Origin: Croceicoccus ponticola
GTDB taxonomy: Bacteria > Pseudomonadota > Alphaproteobacteria > Sphingomonadales > Sphingomonadaceae
Assembly: GCF_004004515.1 (NCBI RefSeq)
Contig: NZ_RXOL01000002.1
Coordinates: 310,001 to 374,000, forward strand
Direction of reading: 5' to 3'
Length of the DNA stretch: 64,000 nt
Shown here: one piece after another, positions 44,691 to 54,137 of the stretch
How positions within the stretch are numbered: position 1 is the first letter of the stretch
How the letters are laid out: every line of letters starts with the position of its first letter
Notes under the pieces: generated by a model
What the model was told of the DNA's origin: nothing
Databases searched by the model: none
Seen by the model: the letters and a program-made list of their open reading frames with translations, nothing else
Made by a program: the position numbers and the translations under genes

Positions 44691-46001
44691 GTGTCGCAAT
44701 CGGGAATGTCTCCTCCGCGCAATCGCGGGTTGAAGGGCAGACGTCGTTTTTCGGCGCTTCTGGTGTTCGTGCTGACCGCCGTCGGCCTTGTTGTCAGCCT
44801 GATGCTCGTCTGGTCGACCATCAACAGCGAACGGGCGCAGCGCCAACAGGCGAGCCGCACCAGCGAAATCATGACTGCGCTGCGCGATATCGACCGTGCC
44901 GCGACCAACGCCGAAACCGGTCAGCGCGGCTATTTCATCACCCTCGACCAGCGGTACCTGGCCAGTTACGAATTCGGCAGGACGCTCTATCCCCGCGCGG
45001 TGGAGCGGCTGGAAAGCAAAATCCGCCAAGACACCGTCGACACCCGGCAGGATCAGCTGCTTGCGGAAATCACCCGTCGCGGGGATGAAAAGTTCGCCGA
45101 GCTTGGCACGACGATCGCCATGATCCAGCAGGGCGACATCCGCGGCGCCCAGCAACGGATACTTTCCGACGACGGTCGTCTGGCGATGGAACGTTTGCGC
45201 GATGCGTTGACCGAGATGGAGGGCATCGAGCAGGGGCTGCTGGCCAAGGCAGTAACCAAGGCGGCGACGGCGGAATACCGCATCCTCCCCCTGCTGTCGC
45301 TCACGCTGCTGCTCACGCTCGGTTCGCTGGCTCTCGGTTTGTGGCAGACCGTGCGAGCAACCCACGCCGAAGCGCAGGCCGAACAGGCCCGCGATCTTGC
45401 CGAGGCGCGCGACCGTGCCGACCTGTTGGCCCACGAATTGAACCACCGGGTGAAAAACCTGTTCGCGGTCGTGCTCGCCATCGTGCGGATGAGCGCGCGG
45501 GATCAGCCCGATGCGAAGCCTGTGACGGAGGGTATTGCCGCGCGTATCCACGCGTTGCTCGACGCGCACGAAGCGACGCAGGGCAAGGACGCCGACGGCA
45601 ATGCCAGCATGCGCGTGCTTATCGAAAAGGTGCTTGCTCCATATTTGTCGGAACGGAACCCGGTCGAAATTTCGGGGCCGGAGGTGACGATGACGTCGCG
45701 TGAGGCGACGCCGCTGGGCCTTGTCCTCCACGAACTGGCGACCAATGCGGTGAAATATGGCGCATGGTCGCAAGAAGGCGGGCACATCGCGATTGACTGG
45801 CGCTTCATTGGCGACGGTGCGGCGCGTGAGCTGGCGCTGAACTGGCGGGAAACTTCCGCAACGCCGACGCCGCCCAGTGGTCGCGAAGGGTTCGGCACGA
45901 TGCTGATGCAGAGCAGCGCACGCCAGTTGAGCGGGACGTTCGAGCGCACGTTCGAAAGCGATGGCATGGCGGTCACCATGCGGCTTCCCCACCCCGCGTA
46001 A
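44691..46001 (+). CDS. CHASE3-HWE/HisKA_2 sensor histidine kinase
   Basis: The 436-residue kinase has a membrane anchor (LLVFVLTAVGLVVSLMLVWS), an extracytoplasmic CHASE3-like domain of about 140 residues (DIDRAATNAETGQRGYFITL is the family motif) and a second membrane segment (LLSLTLLLTLGSLALGLW). The phospho-acceptor is in LLAHELNHRVKNLFAVVLA, the HisKA_2/HWE form. The ATPase region has LGLVLHELATNAVKYGAWS and GREGFGTMLMQSSARQL. The GTG at 44691 is listed; an ATG at 44706 is also possible. No response regulator is next to it. Such kinases in alphaproteobacteria often feed general stress pathways; that is only a suggestion here. Confidence 0.9.
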   Translation: MSQSGMSPPRNRGLKGRRRFSALLVFVLTAVGLVVSLMLVWSTINSERAQRQQASRTSEIMTALRDIDRAATNAETGQRGYFITLDQRYLASYEFGRTLYPRAVERLESKIRQDTVDTRQDQLLAEITRRGDEKFAELGTTIAMIQQGDIRGAQQRILSDDGRLAMERLRDALTEMEGIEQGLLAKAVTKAATAEYRILPLLSLTLLLTLGSLALGLWQTVRATHAEAQAEQARDLAEARDRADLLAHELNHRVKNLFAVVLAIVRMSARDQPDAKPVTEGIAARIHALLDAHEATQGKDADGNASMRVLIEKVLAPYLSERNPVEISGPEVTMTSREATPLGLVLHELATNAVKYGAWSQEGGHIAIDWRFIGDGAARELALNWRETSATPTPPSGREGFGTMLMQSSARQLSGTFERTFESDGMAVTMRLPHPA

Positions 46002-46094
46002 GTCCACTGGCGCGATGGGGATGTTGCGGCCGGCTAGCAACGCAGAGCTCGCCCATCCTTGCCCGTTGCAAACCAGCATAGTAGGCGCGGCGTC

Positions 46095-47189
46095 ATGGAC
46101 ATGCTGAAAAACCTGTTCGCAGATCAGCCGGAGCTCGTGCGCGAAACCACCGTCGCAGCGCTTGCCGCAGCGATCGCGATCCTGACGGCGCTGTTGGCTC
46201 ATCGCCTTATCTTCAAGCTGTTGCGGCGAGTGGCGAACAGCAGCACGAGCACGACCGACGATCTCCTGGTGCGCAGGCTGGCGCGTCCATCGCGCTATGC
46301 CCTCATCGCGCTCGCTCTCGTGCTCGCCGCACGGGAAATACCGGCGCTGGACGAAGTCTGGGAAAAGGTTGCCGGGTTTCTTATGCCCGCGCTTGTCGGG
46401 TGGATAGCACTGTCGATCATGCATGCATTTATCCATGCGATGACCGAGCGGGCCGATATCACCGTGGCCGACAACCGGCTGGCACGGCGCAAGCGCACGC
46501 GATTGGCGATCTTTTCCCGCATCGGTACGGCGCTGATCATCTTCGTCACGGTCGGCCTGATGCTGCTGTCGATTCCGGGCGTTCGCGACATCGGGGTGAC
46601 GTTGATGGCTTCGGCGGGTCTCGCCGGGCTTGCCGTCGGCGCGGCGGCCCAGCCGGCGTTGAAGTCGTTGATTGCGGGTCTGCAGATGGCGATTACCGAA
46701 CCGATCTCCATCGATGACGTCGTCGTTGTCGATGGGGAATGGGGCCGGATCGAGGATATCAAGACGACTTACGTCGTCGTGCGAACGTGGGACGAACGAC
46801 GATTGGTCGTGCCGACATCGAAATTCCTCGAGGAATCCTTTCAAAACTGGACCAAGCAGGGCGCGGAATTGTTGGGGTCCGTCCTGCTTTATATCGATCC
46901 CGTTACCGACATCGCCCCGATCCGCGCCGAATTCGAACGGCAAGTAGCCGACCATCCGCTGTTTGACGGGCGGGTCCAACACCTTCAGGTCACCGGAACT
47001 TCGGTACAGGCGATGGAACTGCGACTGGTCATGAGCGCGCGCAATGCGGCAGAGATCTGGGACCTGCGCGTTGCGATCCGCGAGACGATGATGGACTGGC
47101 TGCGGCGCACCATGCCCGACGCGATCGAGCGAATGCGCCCTCCGCCCGCAGCGGTGCCCGGCAACGAGATCGGCCCGAAATTCACCTGA
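46095..47189 (+). CDS. Mechanosensitive ion channel (MscS family)
   Basis: The 364-residue protein has about three membrane segments before the pore and a cytoplasmic MscS domain. The pore-lining helix is rich in small residues (LMASAGLAGLAVGAAAQPALKSLIAGLQM). The next stretch, ITEPISIDDVVVVDGEWGRIEDIKTTYVVVRTWDERRLVVPTSK, is the MscS beta-domain signature. The ATG at 46095 is preferred to the upstream TTG at 46059. It presumably opens under hypo-osmotic shock. A stem-loop terminator follows the gene. Confidence 0.92.
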   Translation: MDMLKNLFADQPELVRETTVAALAAAIAILTALLAHRLIFKLLRRVANSSTSTTDDLLVRRLARPSRYALIALALVLAAREIPALDEVWEKVAGFLMPALVGWIALSIMHAFIHAMTERADITVADNRLARRKRTRLAIFSRIGTALIIFVTVGLMLLSIPGVRDIGVTLMASAGLAGLAVGAAAQPALKSLIAGLQMAITEPISIDDVVVVDGEWGRIEDIKTTYVVVRTWDERRLVVPTSKFLEESFQNWTKQGAELLGSVLLYIDPVTDIAPIRAEFERQVADHPLFDGRVQHLQVTGTSVQAMELRLVMSARNAAEIWDLRVAIRETMMDWLRRTMPDAIERMRPPPAAVPGNEIGPKFT

Positions 47190-47197
47190 ACGATTTT

Positions 47198-47227
47198 GGC
47201 CCGAAGAATATTGGCCCGAAGAATATT
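47198..47227. repeat. 15-bp tandem duplication after the mscS gene
   Basis: The 15-mer GGCCCGAAGAATATT occurs twice in immediate succession (47198-47212 and 47213-47227), followed by another GG, in the 3' flank of the mscS gene. It is probably a replication-slippage product, of no evident function. Confidence 0.85.
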
Positions 47228-47240
47228 GGCATGACACGAA

Positions 47241-47271
47241 AAAAGGCCCGCTCGATGGGAGCGGGCCTTTT
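47241..47271. terminator. Bidirectional intrinsic terminator between mscS and the AAA ATPase
   Basis: AAAAGGCCCGCTC (47241-47253) and GAGCGGGCCTTTT (47259-47271) form a perfect 13-bp stem around a 5-base loop, with A tract and T tract on either side. It separates two convergent genes and can end both transcripts. Confidence 0.9.
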
Positions 47272-47291
47272 GCTTGTTGGTCGGTGCCGGA

Positions 47292-49595
47292 TTATTCGTG
47301 CTTGTTGTCGCGGGTCGGCGTCAACATGCCCGGCGTCACGAAGCCGATGGGATTCATTTCCGCCGCGCGCCGTTTCAGTTCGCCACGCATCTTTTCGTAT
47401 TCGCTGGCCATCTGGTCGGTGACCGTGGGCCGCGAGGATTTGAGCGCGTCGTCGAAGTCCGCCTTGTTGACCTCGGTTACTCCGGCACCTTCGCGCCTGA
47501 TGGCGTTCAGGCCTGCACGCCGGACCACGTCCTCGAGGTCCGCGCCGGTGTAACGGTCGGTTCCCTTGGCGATGGCGGCAAGGTCGACATCGGCGGCCAG
47601 CGGCATTTCGCCGGTGTGGATCTTCAGGATGTGCAGGCGTCCCGGCTCGCTCGGTGCCCCGACATAGATCAGCTCGTCGAACCGGCCCGGGCGAAGCAGC
47701 GCGGGGTCGACCAGCGTCGGCCGGTTGGTTGCGCCGATCACGACGACCGACTGCAATTCTTCCAGCCCGTCCATTTCGGCCAGGATCGTGTTGACCACGC
47801 GGGCAGTGACTTGCGGCTCGTTACCACTAGACCCGCGCGCGGGGACAAGGCTGTCGATCTCGTCGATGAACAGGACGCAGGGCGCGACCTGCCGGGCGCG
47901 GGCGAACAGCTTGGAAATCTGCTGTTCGCTTTCGCCGTACCATTTCGACAGGAGGTCGGACGACTTCATCGAGATGAAGTTGGCCTCTGCCTCTTTCGCG
48001 ACGGCCTTGGCCAGCAGCGTCTTGCCGGTGCCCGGCGGACCATAGAGCAGGAAGCCCTTGGCCGGACGGATGCCAAGCCGCTTGAACGCGTCGGGGTTCT
48101 TGAGCGGCAGTTCGACGCCTTCACGCAGCATTTCGGTCGCGTCGTCCAGCCCGCCGATATCGGCCCAGCCGACCGTCGGCGCCTGCACCATCACTTCGCG
48201 CATGGCGCTTGGCTGCACGCGTTTCAATGCGGTCATGAAGTCGTCGCGGTCGACTTTGAGGTCGTCGAGCACTTCGGGCGGGATCGTTCGGGCATCGAGG
48301 TCGATGCGCGGCATGATCCGGCGGACCGCGTCGATGGCGGCCTCTCGCGCCAATGCCGCGATGTCCGCACCGACGAAACCATGGGTGGTGCGCGCCAGCT
48401 CCTTGAGATCGACATCTTCGGCCAGCGGCATGCCGCGGGTGTGGATGGCGAGGATTTCGCGCCGTCCGTTTTCATCGGGCACGCCGACGACGATTTCACG
48501 GTCGAACCGACCGGGACGCCGCAGCGCCTCGTCGATCGCGTCGGGACGATTGGTGGCGGCGATGACAACGAGGTTGGAGCGGGTCTGCAACCCGTCCATC
48601 AGCGTCAGCAACTGCGCGACCAGCCGCTTCTCCGCCTCGCCCGAAACGTTTTCACGCTTGGGCGCAATGGAATCGATTTCGTCGATGAAAACGATGGCCG
48701 GGCTGTTCTTCTCGGCTTCTTCGAACACCTCGCGCAGGCGCTTTTCCGATTCGCCATAGGCCGAGCCCATGATTTCGGGCCCGTTGATGAGGAAGAAATT
48801 CGCCTCGCTTTCATTGGCGACGGCCTGCGCCAGCCGCGTCTTGCCGGTGCCCGGCGGGCCGTGCAGCAACACGCCCTTGGGGGGATCCACGCCAAGCCGA
48901 GTGAACAGTTCGGGATAACGCAGGGGCAGCTCGACCATTTCGCGCAATTGCTGAATGGTCTCGCTCATGCCGCCGACGTCGTCGTAATTGACCGCGGCGC
49001 GCGCGTCGCGCGGCTCTTCATATTCCGCCTTGAGCTCGACTTCTGTGTGTTCGTCGATGTGTACGATGCCCTTTGGCGTGGTGGCCACGACGGACAGGCG
49101 TATCTGCGTCAACGCGTAGGCGGGCGCATTGAACATGCGCGCGATTTCGGGCGGCATATCCTGCACCCGCTGCTGTCCGCGCGTGGCGACAAGATCGCCG
49201 GCAGTGAGCGGGCGACCGAAAAAGTTGCGGCGCAAAGCCTCTGCCGGGCCCTGCAGGCGCATTTCGCGCTGGGCCGGGGCGAATACGACGCGGGTGGCGG
49301 GGCGCGATTCGGCCTTGCGGACGCAGACATGCTCGCCCGAGCCCACTTCGGCATTGCCGCGTTCAAGCCCGTCCAGCCGGATGACGTCGAGGCCCTCATC
49401 TTCTGGATAAGGCAGCAGAGCGCGTGCAGGCGTTATGCGCTTGCCCTGAATTTCGATCACGTCGCCTTCGGTGATGCCAAGCGTCGCCATGGCGGTACGC
49501 GGAATGCGCGCGATGCCATGGCCGGATTCTTCTTGTTTCGCCGCTGCGACCTGTAGCTTCACTTCGCGTACGATCGCCGCTTCTGCATCAGCCAT
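47292..49595 (-). CDS. CDC48/VCP-like tandem AAA ATPase
   Basis: The 767-residue protein has an N-terminal CDC48-type double-psi barrel region (about 1-190), then two AAA domains. D1 has Walker [19 protein letters not shown] and Walker [19 protein letters not shown]2 has [18 protein letters not shown] and [17 protein letters not shown]. The second-region-of-homology RPGRFD occurs in both. This is the archaeal/eukaryotic p97/VAT architecture, which unfolds ubiquitin-like tagged or aggregated proteins. It is unusual for bacteria but is known in sphingomonads and some actinobacteria, so its substrate-recognition partners are of interest. No adaptor or protease gene sits beside it. Confidence 0.95.
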   Translation of the reverse strand: MADAEAAIVREVKLQVAAAKQEESGHGIARIPRTAMATLGITEGDVIEIQGKRITPARALLPYPEDEGLDVIRLDGLERGNAEVGSGEHVCVRKAESRPATRVVFAPAQREMRLQGPAEALRRNFFGRPLTAGDLVATRGQQRVQDMPPEIARMFNAPAYALTQIRLSVVATTPKGIVHIDEHTEVELKAEYEEPRDARAAVNYDDVGGMSETIQQLREMVELPLRYPELFTRLGVDPPKGVLLHGPPGTGKTRLAQAVANESEANFFLINGPEIMGSAYGESEKRLREVFEEAEKNSPAIVFIDEIDSIAPKRENVSGEAEKRLVAQLLTLMDGLQTRSNLVVIAATNRPDAIDEALRRPGRFDREIVVGVPDENGRREILAIHTRGMPLAEDVDLKELARTTHGFVGADIAALAREAAIDAVRRIMPRIDLDARTIPPEVLDDLKVDRDDFMTALKRVQPSAMREVMVQAPTVGWADIGGLDDATEMLREGVELPLKNPDAFKRLGIRPAKGFLLYGPPGTGKTLLAKAVAKEAEANFISMKSSDLLSKWYGESEQQISKLFARARQVAPCVLFIDEIDSLVPARGSSGNEPQVTARVVNTILAEMDGLEELQSVVVIGATNRPTLVDPALLRPGRFDELIYVGAPSEPGRLHILKIHTGEMPLAADVDLAAIAKGTDRYTGADLEDVVRRAGLNAIRREGAGVTEVNKADFDDALKSSRPTVTDQMASEYEKMRGELKRRAAEMNPIGFVTPGMLTPTRDNKHE

Positions 49596-49725
49596 GCGAT
49601 GGGTATCCTCGTCTATGTTGCGATCCCGCCATGGGGCGGGGACTCAAAGGACGAGATGGGAACTGGTTCCCTCCGTTGCAAACCGGCAATGTTTCGATGG
49701 AGCCGCGGATCGGCAAAAAACGGAC

Positions 49726-49760
49726 AAAAAAAGGCCCGGGCGGAAAGACCGACCGGGCCG
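49726..49760 (-). terminator. Minus-strand terminator, candidate 3' end of a small RNA
   Basis: The stem GGCCCGG/CCGGGCC (49733-49739 with 49753-49759) encloses a CGG/CCG inner stem and an AAAGA loop. A run of seven A at 49726-49732 gives T7 on the minus strand. It is about 237 bases past the lipoprotein stop, far for its own terminator, and about 130 bases upstream of the AAA ATPase start. Confidence 0.75.
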
Positions 49761-49898
49761 TGTAAGTTTGGGAGAGGATGCCTGTAAGGCCCGACCTAGA
49801 TGCGCTGCCTCGCCTCTGTTCGCAAGTGCGAAAAGGAGCAGAGTGGGTGCAGTTTTTGCAACTATCGGGAAGTGGTTATTGTTTTCAATGGCATAACT

Positions 49899-49916
49899 GC
49901 TAACACTGGTGTTAGC
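49899..49916. promoter_or_regulatory. Orphan 18-bp palindrome, operator-like
   Basis: GCTAACAC and GTGTTAGC are perfect 8-bp arms around TG. The form resembles operators bound by TetR or LacI-type dimers, but no such regulator is encoded nearby and no clear gene start follows it. Confidence 0.6.
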
Positions 49917-49996
49917 TAATTTGGAAAAGATAGTTTCTGCCGGGACTATGGTGCACTGCATCAAACCAATGGCTCACACCGCCCAGTGTATATCGA

Positions 49997-50470
49997 TCAG
50001 GGTTCGATAGGTCGCGCGCAACCTTTGCGCACCTCTTCGCCGATCGTCAGCGTGATGGTATAGGGATATTCGCGGTCGGACATGCCGTCCGAACATTCGG
50101 CGACCCGACCGGTCAGAACCATGTCCTGATCGTCCAATTTGGCGGTCAGCGCGATTTCGTCCTTGCCGGTCTGCTCGCGCGTATATTCCAGCGACTGGCC
50201 TTGCTGATCTTCGGGCGTCATGTAGCGCAGCCGTCCTTCGCTGACATGGACGGCCCAGAACGGTTCGGTGCCCAGCGCGCGAAAACTGGCCGGGAAACCG
50301 GTCTCGTCCTGCTCTGCGGCATCAATGGGGAGCGCGGGCAACGCGGCGTCTTCGTCGATCGCCACGGCCCTATCGCTGGCAGTCGGCTCAGGAGCCGGAT
50401 CGCCCCCGCCGTTGCAGGCGCAAAGCGTGAAAGCAAGGGCGAGCGCGATGTGCGATGGGCGGTTGATCAT
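49997..50470 (-). CDS. Lipoprotein, COG3650-like
   Basis: The 157-residue product has a signal with lipobox TLCACNGG (Cys19), then a Pro/Ala/Asp-rich linker, then a compact domain (LGTEPFWAVHVSEGRLRYMTPED, VAECSDGMSDREYPYTITLTIGEEVRKGCARP) that contains two Cys likely disulfide-bonded. The CSDGMSDREYPYT motif places it with the COG3650 proteins of unknown function. The ATG at 50470 is the lipoprotein start. It is divergent from the agmatine deiminase gene. Confidence 0.78.
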   Translation of the reverse strand: MINRPSHIALALAFTLCACNGGGDPAPEPTASDRAVAIDEDAALPALPIDAAEQDETGFPASFRALGTEPFWAVHVSEGRLRYMTPEDQQGQSLEYTREQTGKDEIALTAKLDDQDMVLTGRVAECSDGMSDREYPYTITLTIGEEVRKGCARPIEP

Positions 50471-50584
50471 GGTCGTACGTGCTATCACAACAAACAACGC
50501 CCCGCGAGATGCTTGCCCCCCGCCCCCCGCTCTGGCACCGCGGCGCGGAACGCCGCCCACCATGACGCACAAGAGACATTCCGC

Positions 50585-51574
50585 ATGACCGACACGACAT
50601 GGCGCATGCCGCCCGAATGGCACCCGCAAGATTGGCTGTGGATCGGTTTCCCGCATGATCCGGCGGAATGGCCGGGCGTCCTTGCCGAAGCGCAGGAAGA
50701 AATCGCCGCTTTTGCCAGCGCGGTGGCCGACAGCGGGCAGGAAGTCCGGCTGATCGTCCGCGACGGGGCCAACGAGATGCGGGCAAGGCAATTGGCCAGC
50801 GCGGCGGTGCGGCTGGAACGACGGACGTATGGCGACATCTGGTTGCGCGATACCGGACCGCTGGTGGTCGGCGACGGCGCGGGGCATCGCTTGGCGCGGC
50901 GATTCGGCTTTAACGGCTGGGGCGGCAAATACATGATGAGAGGCGACCAGACGATAGGCGCCGAACTGGCCACCGATGCGGGCCTCGCCGTGAGCCAGAG
51001 CGAATGGATACTCGAAGGCGGAGCCATCGACGGCGACGGCACCGGCTTGGCGGTCACGACCGAACAGTGCCTGCTGAACCCCAACCGCAATCCCGGCATG
51101 AACCGCAACGAGATCGAGGCGGCGCTTTGCCGCGATCTTGGCATGGACCGGGTGTTGTGGCTTGGCGAGGGTCTGCTCAACGATCACACCGACGGCCATG
51201 TCGACAATCTTGCCCGCTTCGTGGCTCCGGGGCGCATCGCATTGCCATTGCCCACGGGCGCGGACGACCCCAATCGCGCGATCTATGCCGATGCGCGGGC
51301 GCGGGCGCGGGATTTCGGACTGCGGATCGCCGACGTCCCATCGCCGGGCCTGATCACCTCGGGCGACTTCGTGGAGCCTGCAAGCTTCATGAACTTTGCG
51401 ATCACGACGCATCTGGTCGTTGTGCCGACATATGGCAGCCTGCACGACGACGATGGTGTCGCCGCCGTCGCGGAGCTGTTTCCAGAGCGGCAGGTGATCG
51501 GATTGAAGGCAGGGGCCGTGCTGGCCGGCGGCGGCAGCTTCCACTGCGCCAGCCAGCAGATGCCGTCGGCCTGA
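50585..51574 (+). CDS. aguA: Agmatine deiminase
   Basis: The 329-residue enzyme of the pentein fold hydrolyses agmatine to N-carbamoylputrescine and ammonia in polyamine synthesis. Visible marks are MPPEWHPQDWLWIGFPHD, WLRDTGPLVV, EGGAIDGDGTG, the active-site HTDGHVDNLARF and the nucleophile Cys in GGGSFHCASQQMP near the C terminus. Its neighbour N-carbamoylputrescine amidohydrolase is not in the window. The ATG at 50585 starts the conserved part. It is convergent with the phytochrome gene. Confidence 0.93.
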   Translation: MTDTTWRMPPEWHPQDWLWIGFPHDPAEWPGVLAEAQEEIAAFASAVADSGQEVRLIVRDGANEMRARQLASAAVRLERRTYGDIWLRDTGPLVVGDGAGHRLARRFGFNGWGGKYMMRGDQTIGAELATDAGLAVSQSEWILEGGAIDGDGTGLAVTTEQCLLNPNRNPGMNRNEIEAALCRDLGMDRVLWLGEGLLNDHTDGHVDNLARFVAPGRIALPLPTGADDPNRAIYADARARARDFGLRIADVPSPGLITSGDFVEPASFMNFAITTHLVVVPTYGSLHDDDGVAAVAELFPERQVIGLKAGAVLAGGGSFHCASQQMPSA

Positions 51575-51575
51575 G

Positions 51576-54137
51576 CTATTCCGATCCGGCCGCCCTGGCC
51601 GCCAGTTCGGCGATGGCCTGCTGCATCTGATCGGTACCGTAAGGCTTCACGATCATCGGCACGTCGGCAAAGCGTTCGGGAATGGTTCCTTCTCCGCCAT
51701 AGCCCGATGCGAACAGGAACGGGATGCCCGCTTCCATCAATCGCTCAGCCGTCGGCATCGAATTTTCGCGACCCAGATTGAAGTCGAGCACGGCGAGTTC
51801 GATCCCGCCTGCATCAAGCGCCTTGGCCGCAACGCCGTTGCTTGCCGCAAGAACGACATCGGCCGCACCCATTTCGCGCAGCGAGTCCTCGGCGTCCATC
51901 GCGATCAGGGCACTGTCTTCGACCAACAGCACTTTCTTGCCACGCACGAAATCGCCATCGCCCTTGCTCGGAGCGGCGATTTTCTTCGTCTGCTCATCCC
52001 GTTCTCGGGAGCTGGCGATGTAGCGTTCGGGCAAGACGAAACGCGCTTCGAACCCGGCCATCTTGTAAAACGTCTTCGCCTCACCTCCCAGTTCGTGCGG
52101 GATCGACGTTTCGATCACCGTCGTGCCGAAGCCGCGCCGCTTGGGCGGCATGACGGCAGGTCCGCCGATTTCGCGCCAGTCGATGACGAGAGCGCCGTCG
52201 GGATCGATCTCCCACGCCACATGGACCGTTCCGCTATCGCTCAGCGCGCCGTACTTCGCGGCATTGGTGACAAGTTCGTGCATGACGAGCGCCATGACGG
52301 TGAACGCATCGGGGGTGATCGCGACATCGGGCCCGGTCATGCGGATCGCCTGACGGTCCGGCTGGAAATAGGCCCTGCCCTCGGTTTCGATCAGGTCTTC
52401 CAGCCGGGCTGGGCCCCATTGGTCGGCAGTCAACTGATCGTGCGCGCGGGCCAGTGCTTGAATACGGGAATCGAGCGTCGCGACGAAACTGTCGACGTCG
52501 CCCGCGTCGCGGCTGGTCTGGCCCATCAGTGCGCGGATCAGAGCGAGGATATTGCGCACGCGATGGTTAAGCTCGCTGATGAGCAGTTTTTGCTGTTCGG
52601 CGAACTTGCGTCGTTCCTCGCTCGCCGCTTCGGTCAGTCGTAGTACGACCTCCAGCAAGGTGGAGCGAAGGGCTTCGGCCACGCGCAGTTCGGAATCGCG
52701 GAACGGTTCGGCCTCGCCGCTGACCAGTTCGGACCACTCCTCGAAGCTTTTGCGCGGGGTCAGGCGGGGGCCATTGGGACCGTACTCGATATCCTTGTCC
52801 TGGCTTCCGGCCCAGCGGACGGAGCGCAGGCGTTCGGCCCGGAACAGGACGACGTAATCGCGCGGACGGCGCGAAATCGGAATGGCGAGCAGGCCTGCGG
52901 CCTTGTGCGCGTAAGTCCGCGCTTCGGGCAGGACATCGCCGATCCGGCTGGTCGTGAAAATCTGGCCCGCTTCCCGCCGATTGAGCGAACCGACGAGGGC
53001 GCGAAACTGGTCCTCGTTCGGGGTCAAGCCGCTGAGCGAAAGCCTGTCGTCCACGAAAACGCCCACGCCGTCGGCGGGAATGGCGTCCAGCACGAGGTCG
53101 CCCATCCATTGCGCATCGCTCAACCGGTCGCTGTCCTGCGCCGCGGCGGCCATCAGGCGGTCGGCAACCTTGCGAGCCTTGTCCTCATAGGCGGTAATTT
53201 CCGCATTGAGGCGGCTTTCGACCAGAAGCGAGAACATCTGGCCGAACAGCTCCGCCGCACTGCGCTCGGCAAAGCTGGGCAGGCGCGGGCTGTAATGGTG
53301 ACAGGCGAACAGTCCCCACAATTTGCCGCCGATGATGATCGATATCGACAGCGACGCGCGTACGCCCATGTTCTTAAGATATTCGACGTGGATCGGTGAA
53401 ACCGACCGGAACAACGACAGCGAAAGGTCAAGCGGTTCGCCGTCTTCGCGCGGTTCGATCGGGCAGGGGACATCGTCGACATCGGCGATGATGCGAAACA
53501 CGTTGCGCACGTAAAGCGTGCGGGCCTGTTGCGGTATGTCCGATGCCGGGAAATTGAGGCCGAGGAAGCTGTCGATGCCCGGTTCCAGCGCCTCCGCCAC
53601 GACCTCGCCCGATCCACCGGGAGCGAAGCGATAGACCATGACCCGGTCGAACCCCGTCAGGAGGCGAACCTGTCGCGCCCCTTCGCGCAGGATCGACTGG
53701 ATCGAATCGGCCCGCTGCACCCGGGTGACCATGCTGCGCACGAGCGAGGAAATCTCGATCTCGTCGCCGCGGGCAGGTTCGCATTCGATGACGATAGACC
53801 GATCGGAAAAATGGATCGCAACGTCAAAGGTCCTGCCGCCCTCTAGCAAGCGCAGCGAAAAGATGCGTTCGACCGCATCGTCGCCACGCAAGTGCGAGGC
53901 ACGACCCCGCAGCGATTTCATCGAATGGGGCAGGAACAGTTCGGCCAGCGGACGGCCCAGCAGACCTAACGGCTCGATCCCGAAATAGGCTTCGGTATTG
54001 GCCGCGCGCTGGATCATCCAGTCGGCGCCCACGGTGATCAGGAAGCCGAACGGCTGGATCGAACCGGGTATGTGGATCGGCTCGCGATCGCAGTTGGTAA
54101 GGTCGACGGAGCGCGACCCCAGATCACCAATCGTCAA
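51576..54137 (-). CDS. bphP: Bacteriophytochrome with HWE kinase and receiver domains
   Basis: The 853-residue red/far-red photoreceptor kinase has PAS, GAF, PHY, HWE/HisKA_2 and receiver domains in one chain. The biliverdin-attaching Cys is C16 in LTNCDREPIHIPGSIQPFG. The GAF shows LNFPASDIPQQAR, the PHY tongue TPRKSFEEW, the kinase acceptor ISELNHRVRNILALI, the N box VMHELVTNAAKYGALS, and the fused receiver holds Asp in LAVLDFNLG. The start is a TTG at 54137 that overlaps the heme oxygenase stop (TTGA), with GGGGGA as ribosome binding site; the frame extends upstream only as junk. The output may pass through the fused receiver. Confidence 0.95.
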   Translation of the reverse strand: MTIGDLGSRSVDLTNCDREPIHIPGSIQPFGFLITVGADWMIQRAANTEAYFGIEPLGLLGRPLAELFLPHSMKSLRGRASHLRGDDAVERIFSLRLLEGGRTFDVAIHFSDRSIVIECEPARGDEIEISSLVRSMVTRVQRADSIQSILREGARQVRLLTGFDRVMVYRFAPGGSGEVVAEALEPGIDSFLGLNFPASDIPQQARTLYVRNVFRIIADVDDVPCPIEPREDGEPLDLSLSLFRSVSPIHVEYLKNMGVRASLSISIIIGGKLWGLFACHHYSPRLPSFAERSAAELFGQMFSLLVESRLNAEITAYEDKARKVADRLMAAAAQDSDRLSDAQWMGDLVLDAIPADGVGVFVDDRLSLSGLTPNEDQFRALVGSLNRREAGQIFTTSRIGDVLPEARTYAHKAAGLLAIPISRRPRDYVVLFRAERLRSVRWAGSQDKDIEYGPNGPRLTPRKSFEEWSELVSGEAEPFRDSELRVAEALRSTLLEVVLRLTEAASEERRKFAEQQKLLISELNHRVRNILALIRALMGQTSRDAGDVDSFVATLDSRIQALARAHDQLTADQWGPARLEDLIETEGRAYFQPDRQAIRMTGPDVAITPDAFTVMALVMHELVTNAAKYGALSDSGTVHVAWEIDPDGALVIDWREIGGPAVMPPKRRGFGTTVIETSIPHELGGEAKTFYKMAGFEARFVLPERYIASSRERDEQTKKIAAPSKGDGDFVRGKKVLLVEDSALIAMDAEDSLREMGAADVVLAASNGVAAKALDAGGIELAVLDFNLGRENSMPTAERLMEAGIPFLFASGYGGEGTIPERFADVPMIVKPYGTDQMQQAIAELAARAAGSE

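Larger units (their letters stand above)
49596..49996. other. 401-bp gap with no convincing gene
   Basis: The stretch between the AAA ATPase start and the lipoprotein stop holds no frame with codon use and start signals I trust. It contains a minus-strand terminator (49726-49760), an 18-bp orphan palindrome (49899-49916), a 14-bp palindrome GGGAAC-TG-GTTCCC (49658-49671), and a stretch relatively richer in A and T around 49840-49990. A small RNA read on the minus strand toward 49726 is the most economical interpretation. Confidence 0.5.

Noticed and set aside
47198-47227. The tandem 15-mer as part of a larger repeat array
   Set aside because: Only two copies occur, with no others in the window. 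It is recorded as a simple duplication.
47274-49556. A 760-residue plus-strand open frame opposite the CDC48-like gene
   Set aside because: It mirrors the codons of a gene with complete AAA motifs and has no recognised domain. GC-rich antisense artefact.
49644-49964. A 106-residue minus-strand open frame in the 400-bp gap
   Set aside because: It reads straight through the terminator hairpin, has no ribosome binding site and no sensible domain. The gap is better explained as a regulatory or small RNA region.
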